In this document: positions 20,833-28,960 of the stretch, one piece after another
How the letters are laid out: each line of letters starts with the position of its first letter
Position numbering within the stretch: the stretch's first letter is position 1
Source of the DNA: Streptomyces sp. CB01635
GTDB taxonomy: Bacteria; Actinomycetota; Actinomycetes; Streptomycetales; Streptomycetaceae
Length of the DNA stretch: 64,000 nucleotides
Direction: 5' to 3'
Assembly (NCBI RefSeq): GCF_002803065.1
Contig: NZ_NNBL01000015.1
Coordinates: 1 to 64,000 of the forward strand
Notes under the pieces: generated by a model
Seen by the model: the letters and a program-made list of their open reading frames with translations, nothing else
The model's database searches: none
What the model was told of the DNA's origin: nothing
Program-made: the position numbers and the translations under genes

Positions 20833-20854
20833 TGGATCCGCGATGGATCCGCGA
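20833..20854. promoter_or_regulatory. Tandem 11-bp repeat upstream of pglW
   Basis: TGGATCCGCGA occurs twice in perfect tandem (20833-20843 and 20844-20854), followed by a third related GGATCG. It lies about 120 bp upstream of the preferred pglW start in a 228-bp gap and could be an operator for the BREX operon. This is a guess from position and symmetry only. Confidence 0.35.
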
Positions 20855-20974
20855 CGGATCGAGGCGCTCTGGTTCTGGATCGGCGAACGCCGGTTCCCTC
20901 ATATGGCGGGCGCGATAGGCTCGACCAGGCATGATGCGGCCCTGCTGACGTGGGCGACGCGGGAGGACGGGACA

Positions 20975-23900
20975 GTGACCGCAGTGGGAGGAACCCCGGT
21001 GTCCGGGGTGCCGAAGCCTGGCCCCGCGAGGCCGCCCCGGCAGTGGTCGCAGGAGAGGGTCTCTCCGTACCCGTGGGAGCAGGAGGCGCTGGATCATGTG
21101 CGACAGCTCATGCCCCATGCCGAGCCTTATCGCGCCTGGGCGACCTTCTCCTTCACTGCGCAATCCGGACGCGTCAACGAATGCGATCTGCTGATCGCGG
21201 TTCCGGCCGGGCTCTTTCTCGTTGAGATCAAGAGTCATCCCGGTGAACTCCGCAACAGCGGTTCCACCTGGAATTTCCGCGGTCAGGACCGCACGCGGAC
21301 GATCACCAATCCGCTGCACTTCAACGACTTGAAGTCCAAGGAGCTGAAGAGTCAGCTCCAGTGGGCAGCCCGCAAGCTGGGCATCAGCGATCGTGTCGTG
21401 CCGCGTATCGAGCCCGCCGTCTTTCTCTCTGCCCCGGATCTGGACAGCCACCTGGACGAGGTCCAGCGGATCAAGGTCTACGGACGTGACGACGGCGCGA
21501 GCGGACTGAAGCGAATTTGGCAGGATTTCCTGGGGCTGCCACCGGACCGCCCTGAGGGACGCATCACTCCGGAGTTCTCCCGCCATACCCTCCCGCAGCT
21601 TCTGAAGACCATGGGTATTCACCAGTCCGCAGCCCATCTGCGGTTCGGCGACGCATGGAAGATGGAGCCTCATCCGCTGGATGCCGGGCCGTCATGGGAG
21701 GACCGGCTCGCGTCCCGCGATGACGGAATGGTCCAGGGGGAGGGCCGGGTCCGTATCTATCTGGTCAGCCAGATGGCGACCGAAGCAGCCCGTAAGGCCA
21801 CCGAACGAGCCGCGCGTCGCGAATATCAGGTACTCCAGGGCATCAACCATCGTGGGATCGTCGACGCGGTCGAATTCCGTGAGCATCAAGGTGGGTCGGC
21901 GATCCTCTTCCGCCACCGCCACACGGATCTGCGACTCGACCAGTACCTGGATGTCTACGGCGGGAAGCTGACTCCTGAGACACGCCTCGACCTGGTCCGG
22001 CAGCTCGCGGAGGCCGTCCGCCACGCACACAACCGTTCTCTGTATCACCGGGCTCTGGCGGCCCGTTCGGTATACGTCTCGTTCAAAGAGGGTGGGTCCC
22101 ACCCTGAATTGCGGATCACCGACTGGCAGACCGCGGCTCGGGACTTCGACTCCAACGCCACCTTTTTCCGTTCCATCGGTGGTTCCGCCCTCGACGCGGC
22201 GCTCATTGAGGACGCGGCTCGCGTGTACCTCGCCCCGGAGACGGATCAGCCCTACGCCGACCCGGGTGACCTGGACGTCTTCGGGCTCGGAGCAGTGGCG
22301 CATCTGATCCTGACCGGGCTGCCGCCGGCAGCGCAGCGCAGTGCGCTGAGTGACCGTCTGCGCACGGACTCGGGCCTGCGGCTCTTCGCGGTGGCGGACG
22401 GGCTGCCCGATGCCCTGGACGATCTCGTCTTCCAGGCGACCCGGACCGATGTCAATGACCGCCTCGGTTCGGTAGAGGAATTCCTCGACCTCCTCGACGA
22501 GGCCGAACGCGCCAGCGTGCTGCCCGATTCCCCTGCCGCGACCGGTGTCGACCCGTTGGAGGCGCTGCCCGGCCAGTCACTCGACGCCGAATGGTCGGTG
22601 CGGCGGGTCCTCGGCACCGGGGCCACGGCCCGTGCACTCCTGGTGGAGCGTGCGACGGAGGACGAGGACGGACACGTCCAGATCGACGAGCATGTCTTCA
22701 AGGTGGCGCTCGACGAGGAGCGGGCCGGCAGGCTGCGGGCCGAGGAGCGGGTGCTCGGCACAGTCGGTGGCGGAGCCATCGTCCAGCTGCGGGGGGAGGG
22801 TCTGCGGGAGATCGGCGGGCGCACGGTTCTGGAACTGGAGTACGCGGGCGAGCAGTCTCTCGGTGAGCGGCTCAGGGGCCGGGGCAGGCTCACCTTCCAC
22901 GAGTTGGAACGTTTCTCGGACGACCTGTTCCACGCCCTTGACCAGCTCGCCGGTCATGGAGTGCGCCACCGTGACATCAAGCCGGACAATTTCGGTGTCC
23001 AGCGCCGCAAGGACCGCACCTGGCAGCTCAAGCTCTTCGACTTCTCACTCACCGACGCATCCGACCGGGACGTCAAGGCCGGTACCCGCAACTATCTCGA
23101 CCCGTTCCTCGGGTCGATGCGCCGTGCCCACTACGACGATCACGCCGAGCGGTACGCGGCGGCCGTCACGCTTCACGAGATGGCCAGCGGCGAGCGTCCG
23201 GCGTGGGGCGACGGACAGAACGATCCGCTCACCAACGAGTGGGCAGTCCTCCGTATCGCGGTCGAGCTCTTCGAGCCCGCGCTGAGTGAAGGGCTCGCAC
23301 ACTTCTTCCGCCGAGCCCTGCATCGCGACGCCGAGCACCGCTTCGAAACCCTCACGCAGATGCGTGACGAGTGGAGGCAGGTGTTTCGTACCGCGGACTC
23401 CACCGGCCCCACCACCACTGCGACCACGGTCGGTACAGCCTCCGAAGACCCGGAAAGCGACCGGGACAGGGCAGCGGAAGCCGCCGATACCACGACACCC
23501 CTGGAGGCGGCGGGGCTCACCCCTCGGGCGGTGTCCGTCGCGAACGACCTGCATGCCTATCGGGTCGGTGATCTGCTGACCCTTCAGCCGTACGTCATCT
23601 CCAGGGCGCGCGGAGCAGGTGCGCTGGTGCGCAAGGAACTGAACCGGCGGCGCAAGCAATGGGCGGCGGCGCTCCTTCCGGCCGCCGACCCGAGCTCCCC
23701 GCAGACCCCGCCCGTCGAACGCGCGGTGGTGGACGCCGCGACGGCGGACGGCTCGGCCGTGGAACGGATCCTGTCGATAGACGAGATGGCGGCCCTGCTC
23801 ACCCCCGAGTCCGGCCGCAAGGGTTCGCACCGTGCGGGCGTGGTCCGGCTCACGCTCGGGCTTCCGCCGCAGGAGGGCGGGCTGTCCCCGCTGGGTGCCT

Positions 23901-25426
23901 GGCCCGTCCAGGCGCGCATCGCCGAGCACCTGGGTATCAAGCAGCCGCCGGTCTCCCGGCACCACCGGATAGAGATCAAGCAGTGGGCCGAGGCGGCCTG
24001 GCTCTCACCGGTACGGGCCGAGCTTGCCGACATCGTCACTGCCGCCGGGCGGGTCATGACCGCTGTGGAGGCCGCTGCCGAACTGCGCGCCCGGCACGGA
24101 GCGGGCAGTGACACCGGTGAGCGGATCCTGGCCAGATCTCTGGCCGTGGTCCGGGCCGCGGTCGAGGCCGAGACGTCGGATGTGCTGGGAGGGGGAGACA
24201 GCGCGGGGACCGAGGGCGCGGCATTGCACGAGCCCCGGCTCGCAGTGCACCGGCGTGGCGAAGCGATCCTCATCGCGGCCGAGTCCCTGCCCGGGACCGA
24301 AGACCCCAGCCCTCGTGAACTGGCCGACTACAGCGCCCTGTTGGGAGCCTGCGCGCATCAGCTCGCACGGCGTGACCCACTGCCCAGCCGCACCGAGGTC
24401 CTGCGTGACCTGCGTGCCGTACCGGTCCCCGACGGCTTCGCCCCACTCGCGGACACCCGCCTCGTGGCACTGGCCGCCGCGGTCGCCACCCGGACCGCGG
24501 TCACGCCGCGCCTTGAGCTGTACCCGCAGGATCTGAGTCTGGAGCGGGCACTGCGCATCTCGCAGGCGGGAGCGGGGGTCCGGCACGACCGGGGCATCGT
24601 GGTGTCCGGCCTGGTCGCCCGGTTGCGGGCGCGCTTCCCTGACCTGGACCTCCTCGCAGGCGGCCGCGAGCCGACCCACGTGGAACTCGAGGAGGCGCTG
24701 GAGGCGGCCCGCTTCGACCTGCGGTACGACCACACGACCCTGACGTTCTTCCCGCGCAGAACCGCACCGCCCGCCGCCCGCACCTCAACCGGCGTCCACA
24801 CCAGCTATCTTCCGCCCCGCCCGGTCTCACGCGCGGACCGCGAGGACCCGCACGGGGCGCTGCGTGCCCGGCTCACCGAGCGGGCCGCGCGCGGTGGCTT
24901 CCTCGCCTTGACGGTGAAGCGCGACGTGCTCGTGGGGACGGCGGAGCGGGTGGCGGCGGGTTTCGAGCCCGAAGGCGTTGTCCCGGTCGATGTGGCGGGG
25001 ATGTTCCTGCGCACGCTGCGGGAGCTGGCGGACGAGAAGGGCCAGGACTGGCAGAAGTTCCTGCGCGCCGACAGCAGTTCGGCGCCCGGCCGCATCAAGC
25101 CCGGCCTCGCCTCCTTCGCCCGCGTCGTCTGGCAGCGGATGGAGGACGCGCTTCTTGAGCTGGCCGCCGCGCCTCGGACGGTCCTCTTCCTTTACGACGC
25201 CGGCCTGGTCGCCCGCTACTGGGACGAGGGCGGCCACGGTTTCCTGACCCGTCTTCAGAACGCGGCACGCCGACCGGAGACCGTCCCGTACGGCCTGTGG
25301 CTGCTGTGCCCGGTCGAGACAAGGTCTCAGCAGCCGCGCCTGGACGGGCGGACGGTCGAGGTGATCGGTGGCGACGGGGAGCGGGAGCACCTGGACGCGG
25401 ACTTCGTGAAGGGGCTCGGGGACTGA
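20975..25426 (+). CDS. pglW: BREX type 2 serine/threonine kinase PglW
   Basis: A protein of about 1,483 residues (1,527 if the open frame from 20843 is used). Near the N-terminus is a NERD/PD-(D/E)XK-like domain (RVNECDLLI, then FLVEIKSHPG). A first kinase-like domain follows but appears inactive: the HRD loop reads YHRALAARS (from Tyr357) and the DFG position reads ITDW. A second kinase domain has a glycine loop (GTGATA, about 548), FKVAL with the ATP lysine (about 575), HRDIKPDN (His665-Asn672) and DFS (689-691), so it should be active. The long C-terminus has helix-hairpin and HTH-like segments. In the Pgl/BREX-2 system PglW is a required autophosphorylating kinase. GTG at 20975 has GGAGG upstream; GTG at 20999 is also possible. 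Confidence 0.92.
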   Translation: MTAVGGTPVSGVPKPGPARPPRQWSQERVSPYPWEQEALDHVRQLMPHAEPYRAWATFSFTAQSGRVNECDLLIAVPAGLFLVEIKSHPGELRNSGSTWNFRGQDRTRTITNPLHFNDLKSKELKSQLQWAARKLGISDRVVPRIEPAVFLSAPDLDSHLDEVQRIKVYGRDDGASGLKRIWQDFLGLPPDRPEGRITPEFSRHTLPQLLKTMGIHQSAAHLRFGDAWKMEPHPLDAGPSWEDRLASRDDGMVQGEGRVRIYLVSQMATEAARKATERAARREYQVLQGINHRGIVDAVEFREHQGGSAILFRHRHTDLRLDQYLDVYGGKLTPETRLDLVRQLAEAVRHAHNRSLYHRALAARSVYVSFKEGGSHPELRITDWQTAARDFDSNATFFRSIGGSALDAALIEDAARVYLAPETDQPYADPGDLDVFGLGAVAHLILTGLPPAAQRSALSDRLRTDSGLRLFAVADGLPDALDDLVFQATRTDVNDRLGSVEEFLDLLDEAERASVLPDSPAATGVDPLEALPGQSLDAEWSVRRVLGTGATARALLVERATEDEDGHVQIDEHVFKVALDEERAGRLRAEERVLGTVGGGAIVQLRGEGLREIGGRTVLELEYAGEQSLGERLRGRGRLTFHELERFSDDLFHALDQLAGHGVRHRDIKPDNFGVQRRKDRTWQLKLFDFSLTDASDRDVKAGTRNYLDPFLGSMRRAHYDDHAERYAAAVTLHEMASGERPAWGDGQNDPLTNEWAVLRIAVELFEPALSEGLAHFFRRALHRDAEHRFETLTQMRDEWRQVFRTADSTGPTTTATTVGTASEDPESDRDRAAEAADTTTPLEAAGLTPRAVSVANDLHAYRVGDLLTLQPYVISRARGAGALVRKELNRRRKQWAAALLPAADPSSPQTPPVERAVVDAATADGSAVERILSIDEMAALLTPESGRKGSHRAGVVRLTLGLPPQEGGLSPLGAWPVQARIAEHLGIKQPPVSRHHRIEIKQWAEAAWLSPVRAELADIVTAAGRVMTAVEAAAELRARHGAGSDTGERILARSLAVVRAAVEAETSDVLGGGDSAGTEGAALHEPRLAVHRRGEAILIAAESLPGTEDPSPRELADYSALLGACAHQLARRDPLPSRTEVLRDLRAVPVPDGFAPLADTRLVALAAAVATRTAVTPRLELYPQDLSLERALRISQAGAGVRHDRGIVVSGLVARLRARFPDLDLLAGGREPTHVELEEALEAARFDLRYDHTTLTFFPRRTAPPAARTSTGVHTSYLPPRPVSRADREDPHGALRARLTERAARGGFLALTVKRDVLVGTAERVAAGFEPEGVVPVDVAGMFLRTLRELADEKGQDWQKFLRADSSSAPGRIKPGLASFARVVWQRMEDALLELAAAPRTVLFLYDAGLVARYWDEGGHGFLTRLQNAARRPETVPYGLWLLCPVETRSQQPRLDGRTVEVIGGDGEREHLDADFVKGLGD

Positions 25427-25475
25427 GTGCCCGTTGCGAGCGGACGGGTGGTACGGGGGGTACGGGTGGTAGAGG

Positions 25476-26948
25476 TCAGGACTTCTTGCGGGAAACCCCG
25501 CCCCTGCGCCCGATGTTGAAGTTCAGCCGGTACACATCGGGCAGGTCGATGGCCCCGGTGGTGAGCCGTCGGGTCAGGACGCCGATGTCGATGAGCTCCT
25601 CCAGGACGGCGAAGAGGTCATCGGGTTTGCGTGGCCCGCTGCCGCCGTCATCCTCCTGACCGTCCTGGCCGCTGTCCTCGGCCAGTTCCCGCAGCGCCGT
25701 GCTGAGCCCACCCTGATTCCAGTGGGCGATGACGACAGAGGGCTCCATCGGCACTTCGCCCCCTTCGAGTTTCCCGACTGCGGCAACCGCCCACGCGATG
25801 TCCTCGGTGAGCTCCTCCACACGGATGCGGGACGCCCCGTGCAGGCTCGCTCTTATGGCGTCGTAGTGGAGCGCGTACTCGTGTCCGGCATAACGCTCGG
25901 CGGAGACGACGGCGGCCTCCCGGAGGCTGTACAGCCAGGTACGGGGGCTGACCTCCTCTCTGCCGTCCTGGAGGTGATTGGGCACCCAGGTATAGGTGAG
26001 GCCCTTGCGCCGGTCGGTGCCCATGTACGGTCCGGCGATATCGCCGAATACGGCTTCCTGCCGTGTCTGGTCGGCGATGACGTCCGTCGGCGCGATGAAC
26101 CTGCCCTCGCCCTCGTCGCGCCAACTGCCGGTCGCGGCTCGGAACTCCGCGGCTCCGGGACCGTCGTAGTTGCCCAGCTGGTGGAAGAAGAGTCCGTAGA
26201 GGTTCTCGCGGAGCCAGGTGAGCTCGGCGGTGTTCGCGGTGAGTTTCGAGGCGTCCGCGAACTTCTTGGGCGCGCTGTCGTACATGTCCGGGCGGATGAA
26301 GATCTTCGCGCGCAGAGCGGATGTGGTGAGCCGTAGTTCGAGTGCGACCTCGAGCAGGCCGGACACGAGCCTGTCCGCCTGCGTCCTGTCCCTGTGCAGG
26401 TGGTCCAGTGCGTCGAAGAGCAGGACCCGCGTCGTGCCCGCGTCGTGGGCCGCGCTGTCCGCTTCCTGGAGAGCGTCGTCGAGTGCTTCGGGATTGTCCC
26501 GTACCCAGCCCATCCTGCCGGACCAGTCACTGATGGCCGCGATCCCGGGCACCTGGAGCGCCATCAGAACGATCATGAACCAGAAGTCGACCGGATCGAA
26601 TTCGTCATCACGCATCAGCCGGGCGATGACCCGCTTGGTCGGGTACGCGGCGTCGGCCGTGCGGTCCGCGGCGAAGCCGGTGGCGATCTCGACCCGGCGC
26701 AGTCTGGGCATCAGATACGAGGCCGCGGCGATCTCCCGCAGCCGGGGGTCGGTCAGTGCCTTGGCCCAGTACGTCTTGCCGGTGCCGCGTGCGCCCTTCA
26801 CCACGGTGACGTCGGGAGCGAGAGCGAGCCGGTGGCTCGACGGGGTGAACAGCCGCCGCAGGTCCGGTTCCGTGGTGTTCGCGTCGACCGCGCCTTCCAG
26901 GGCCCTGTCGATCAGGGTGCGGTACTCGTCGGCGGTCAGGGGGGTCAT
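25476..26948 (-). CDS. P-loop ATPase of an embedded three-gene module
   Basis: A 490-residue ATPase with Walker A GARGTGKT (52-59) and Walker B-like VLLFDALDHL near 200. It is not a KAP, McrB or BrxC/PglY relative that I can recognise. The C-terminal ~80 residues are acidic and then winged-helix-like (DDLFAVLEELIDIGVL..LTTG), which may bind nucleic acid or a partner. Its ATG overlaps the stop of the KGGVGR ATPase gene by 4 bp, making it the last gene of a coupled minus-strand operon. It lies antiparallel to pglW and pglX. A role in phage defence is inferred from location only. Confidence 0.75.
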   Translation of the reverse strand: MTPLTADEYRTLIDRALEGAVDANTTEPDLRRLFTPSSHRLALAPDVTVVKGARGTGKTYWAKALTDPRLREIAAASYLMPRLRRVEIATGFAADRTADAAYPTKRVIARLMRDDEFDPVDFWFMIVLMALQVPGIAAISDWSGRMGWVRDNPEALDDALQEADSAAHDAGTTRVLLFDALDHLHRDRTQADRLVSGLLEVALELRLTTSALRAKIFIRPDMYDSAPKKFADASKLTANTAELTWLRENLYGLFFHQLGNYDGPGAAEFRAATGSWRDEGEGRFIAPTDVIADQTRQEAVFGDIAGPYMGTDRRKGLTYTWVPNHLQDGREEVSPRTWLYSLREAAVVSAERYAGHEYALHYDAIRASLHGASRIRVEELTEDIAWAVAAVGKLEGGEVPMEPSVVIAHWNQGGLSTALRELAEDSGQDGQEDDGGSGPRKPDDLFAVLEELIDIGVLTRRLTTGAIDLPDVYRLNFNIGRRGGVSRKKS

Positions 26949-28324
26949 GAGGGCTCCGGGTGCGGTGACGGCAGCAGCCGCTCCACCGTAGTCGTGAAGG
27001 TCTGGTAGACGGCCTCGACCATCGGCAGCTCGGGCCAGGCGCCGCTGCGCAGCGGGTCGAGTCCGATCAGGTCGTTGCCGAAAAGGATCGGGATGGGGGA
27101 GTGCGGTGCGTCTTCCGCGTCCGGTGCCGAGACGTACGTGCTGTCCGGCTCGTAGAGAGTGTCTGCGAAGAGGTTGTACGCCCGCTCCCGCAGGGCGAGC
27201 AGACGGTTGATGTCCCCGGCGGAGTTGAACATGGCAGCGACCACTCTGAGGCGTTCCACCAGGTCGCCGACGTGGTCCTGCCGTTGCCTCCACTGCTCGA
27301 ACAGCATGCGGTACCCCTCCCAGGTGGAAGGGTTGTCCACGGTGAACAGCAGCGCCAGGCCGCTCAGGTGGGTCAGGGTGACGGCGGCGATGTCGTGCAT
27401 GCCGGCACGGCAGTCGAGCAGGACGACGTCGGGGCGCCGGGAGAGCTCCGCGACCTGGTCCTCGCAGGCGCTGACGGCTTGCTCGAGCCGGGTGGCGAAG
27501 GGGCGCGGTCCTTCGCCGGGAGTGAGCGGGGCCAGGTCGCTGTAGATGCGGTTCAGTTTGGCGAGGTAGTCGCTGCGCTCGCCCGCGCGGGGCGTGCCTC
27601 CGGCAGGGGCGAACCACACCTCGCCGTTGCTCTCGCCCCGGACGGGCAGAGCGGTGCCGCGAGCGACCAGTTCGAGTCCCTCGGCATGCCCGACGGCTGC
27701 CTCGATCAGATGGTCCACGATGCCGTGCCGGGGGATGCCGCTCGGACTCTCCAGGAGGTTCGACACCCCGGGCGACTCCAGGTCGAGGTCGACCACGAGA
27801 ACGCACCGTCCGCGGTCGGCCAGGTACCGGGCGAGCATCGCGGTGGCCGTCGAGCGGCCCACGCCTCCCTTGAACCCGTACATGGCGACGCGCCGGTCCC
27901 GGCGGTCCCAGTCGCCGTCGGACGTCGTACGGGCGGGAACGGGCGCACTCGTCCAGTCGGCCCCTATCACCGTGCGCTCCAGAGCGTGCACGCTGCCGGC
28001 ATTTCCGTGGGAAGCGCTGACCTCCGTACGGTCTCCGCCGGCGAAGAAGAGGTCGGGGGCGAACAGGAGGCTGCCGAGGACGAGGGGTTCGAGGCCGGTG
28101 AAGGGGTGCGTCGCGGCCGCGAACCCGTCTCTCGCGGACACCACGTCCGGGGCGTCCGCCGCCAGCGGGTTCGCGCGGTCGTCGACGAGGAGCGACGCAC
28201 GTCCCAGAAGGTCACGGGTGACGACGACGTCCATGCCGAACCGCTGGGCGGCCTGACCGGCGTGGGCGAGCGCCTGCTTCCAGGCCGCGTCGAATCGCAC
28301 GGACGGCGGGGGAGGAGTGCTCAT
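26945..28324 (-). CDS. KGGVGR-motif ParA/MinD-like ATPase
   Basis: A 459-residue protein with a ~140-residue N-terminal domain of unknown fold and a ParA/MinD-type SIMIBI ATPase. The deviant Walker A is KGGVGRST (152-159), with Arg where ParA proteins have Lys; VVDLDLESPG is the switch segment and VVLLDCRAG the Walker B. This variant is a recognised KGGVGR family found in conflict-type gene clusters rather than in plasmid partition. There is no ParB partner or centromere-like repeat nearby. It is translationally coupled at both ends (4-bp overlaps) to the HEPN-like gene and the P-loop ATPase gene. Confidence 0.82.
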   Translation of the reverse strand: MSTPPPPSVRFDAAWKQALAHAGQAAQRFGMDVVVTRDLLGRASLLVDDRANPLAADAPDVVSARDGFAAATHPFTGLEPLVLGSLLFAPDLFFAGGDRTEVSASHGNAGSVHALERTVIGADWTSAPVPARTTSDGDWDRRDRRVAMYGFKGGVGRSTATAMLARYLADRGRCVLVVDLDLESPGVSNLLESPSGIPRHGIVDHLIEAAVGHAEGLELVARGTALPVRGESNGEVWFAPAGGTPRAGERSDYLAKLNRIYSDLAPLTPGEGPRPFATRLEQAVSACEDQVAELSRRPDVVLLDCRAGMHDIAAVTLTHLSGLALLFTVDNPSTWEGYRMLFEQWRQRQDHVGDLVERLRVVAAMFNSAGDINRLLALRERAYNLFADTLYEPDSTYVSAPDAEDAPHSPIPILFGNDLIGLDPLRSGAWPELPMVEAVYQTFTTTVERLLPSPHPEPS

Positions 28325-28827
28325 ACGAAGGTGCCGGTTCCTAGGATGCGGGCCTGCTCGTGGGCGGCGATGAGGTCGTGGGCCGCCTTGAGGTGCCGGT
28401 CGACGAGCTCCTCGGTGAGTGTGGTGCCGTCGCAGTACCGGTCGCCCACGTTCCAGTCCGCGAACGGGTTCTCCCAGAGGAGCTGGGAGAACAGCAGGCC
28501 GGCGGCGGTGTCGTTGCGGCGGTGGGCCACGGCGGTGAGCTGTTCCCAGAGCGCGGGAAGGTGGCCGTGCTGGCCGTCCCAGTTCCGCTGCCTCCGGGTG
28601 GGATGCGCGAACTTCATCTCCGGGTGGTGCGGCATGCCGTTCGGCTTGAGCTCGGAGCCCAGGAAACGGATCAGGATGGCCTTGATGGCGCATTCCGCGG
28701 CCAGGCCGGCCAGGTGATCCGCCGATATCTGCCACCGCGCGCCCGTCGCGAGGACGGCCGACCGGTAATGGTGCACGCTCGCTCTGGCGAAGTCGGGCGG
28801 GGGCGAGGTAGGGGGCGCTGCCGTCAC
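28321..28827 (-). CDS. HEPN-like small protein, first gene of the embedded module
   Basis: A 168-residue, mostly helical protein. The segment YRSAVLATGARWQISADHL followed by AGLAAECAIKAILI resembles the first two helices of HEPN-family proteins, and the end (LVDRHLKAAHDLIAAHEQARIL) would be the closing helix. HEPN proteins are frequently RNases or toxins in defence modules, but a clear R-x4-6-H active site could not be fixed, so the assignment is tentative. The GTG start at 28827 precedes coding-like codons, and the stop overlaps the KGGVGR gene by 4 bp. The start lies 133 bp from the divergent pglX start, so both promoters must share that gap. Confidence 0.65.
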   Translation of the reverse strand: MTAAPPTSPPPDFARASVHHYRSAVLATGARWQISADHLAGLAAECAIKAILIRFLGSELKPNGMPHHPEMKFAHPTRRQRNWDGQHGHLPALWEQLTAVAHRRNDTAAGLLFSQLLWENPFADWNVGDRYCDGTTLTEELVDRHLKAAHDLIAAHEQARILGTGTFV

Positions 28828-28960
28828 GACGATCACTTTAGTGGTGGGGGCGGAGGGCGCGGGAGGGCTTTGTGCACACGGGAACCCCGGCCTCGCCGGA
28901 GGGGCTGGCAGGATTGACGGGCCCGGCCGCCCGATGCGCGGCGGGAGAGGATGTGCAGCG

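Noticed and set aside
26945..28324. Plasmid partition gene (ParA) marking an episomal origin
   Set aside because: The loop is the KGGVGR variant, there is no ParB or centromere repeat, and the gene is coupled to two unrelated defence-like genes.
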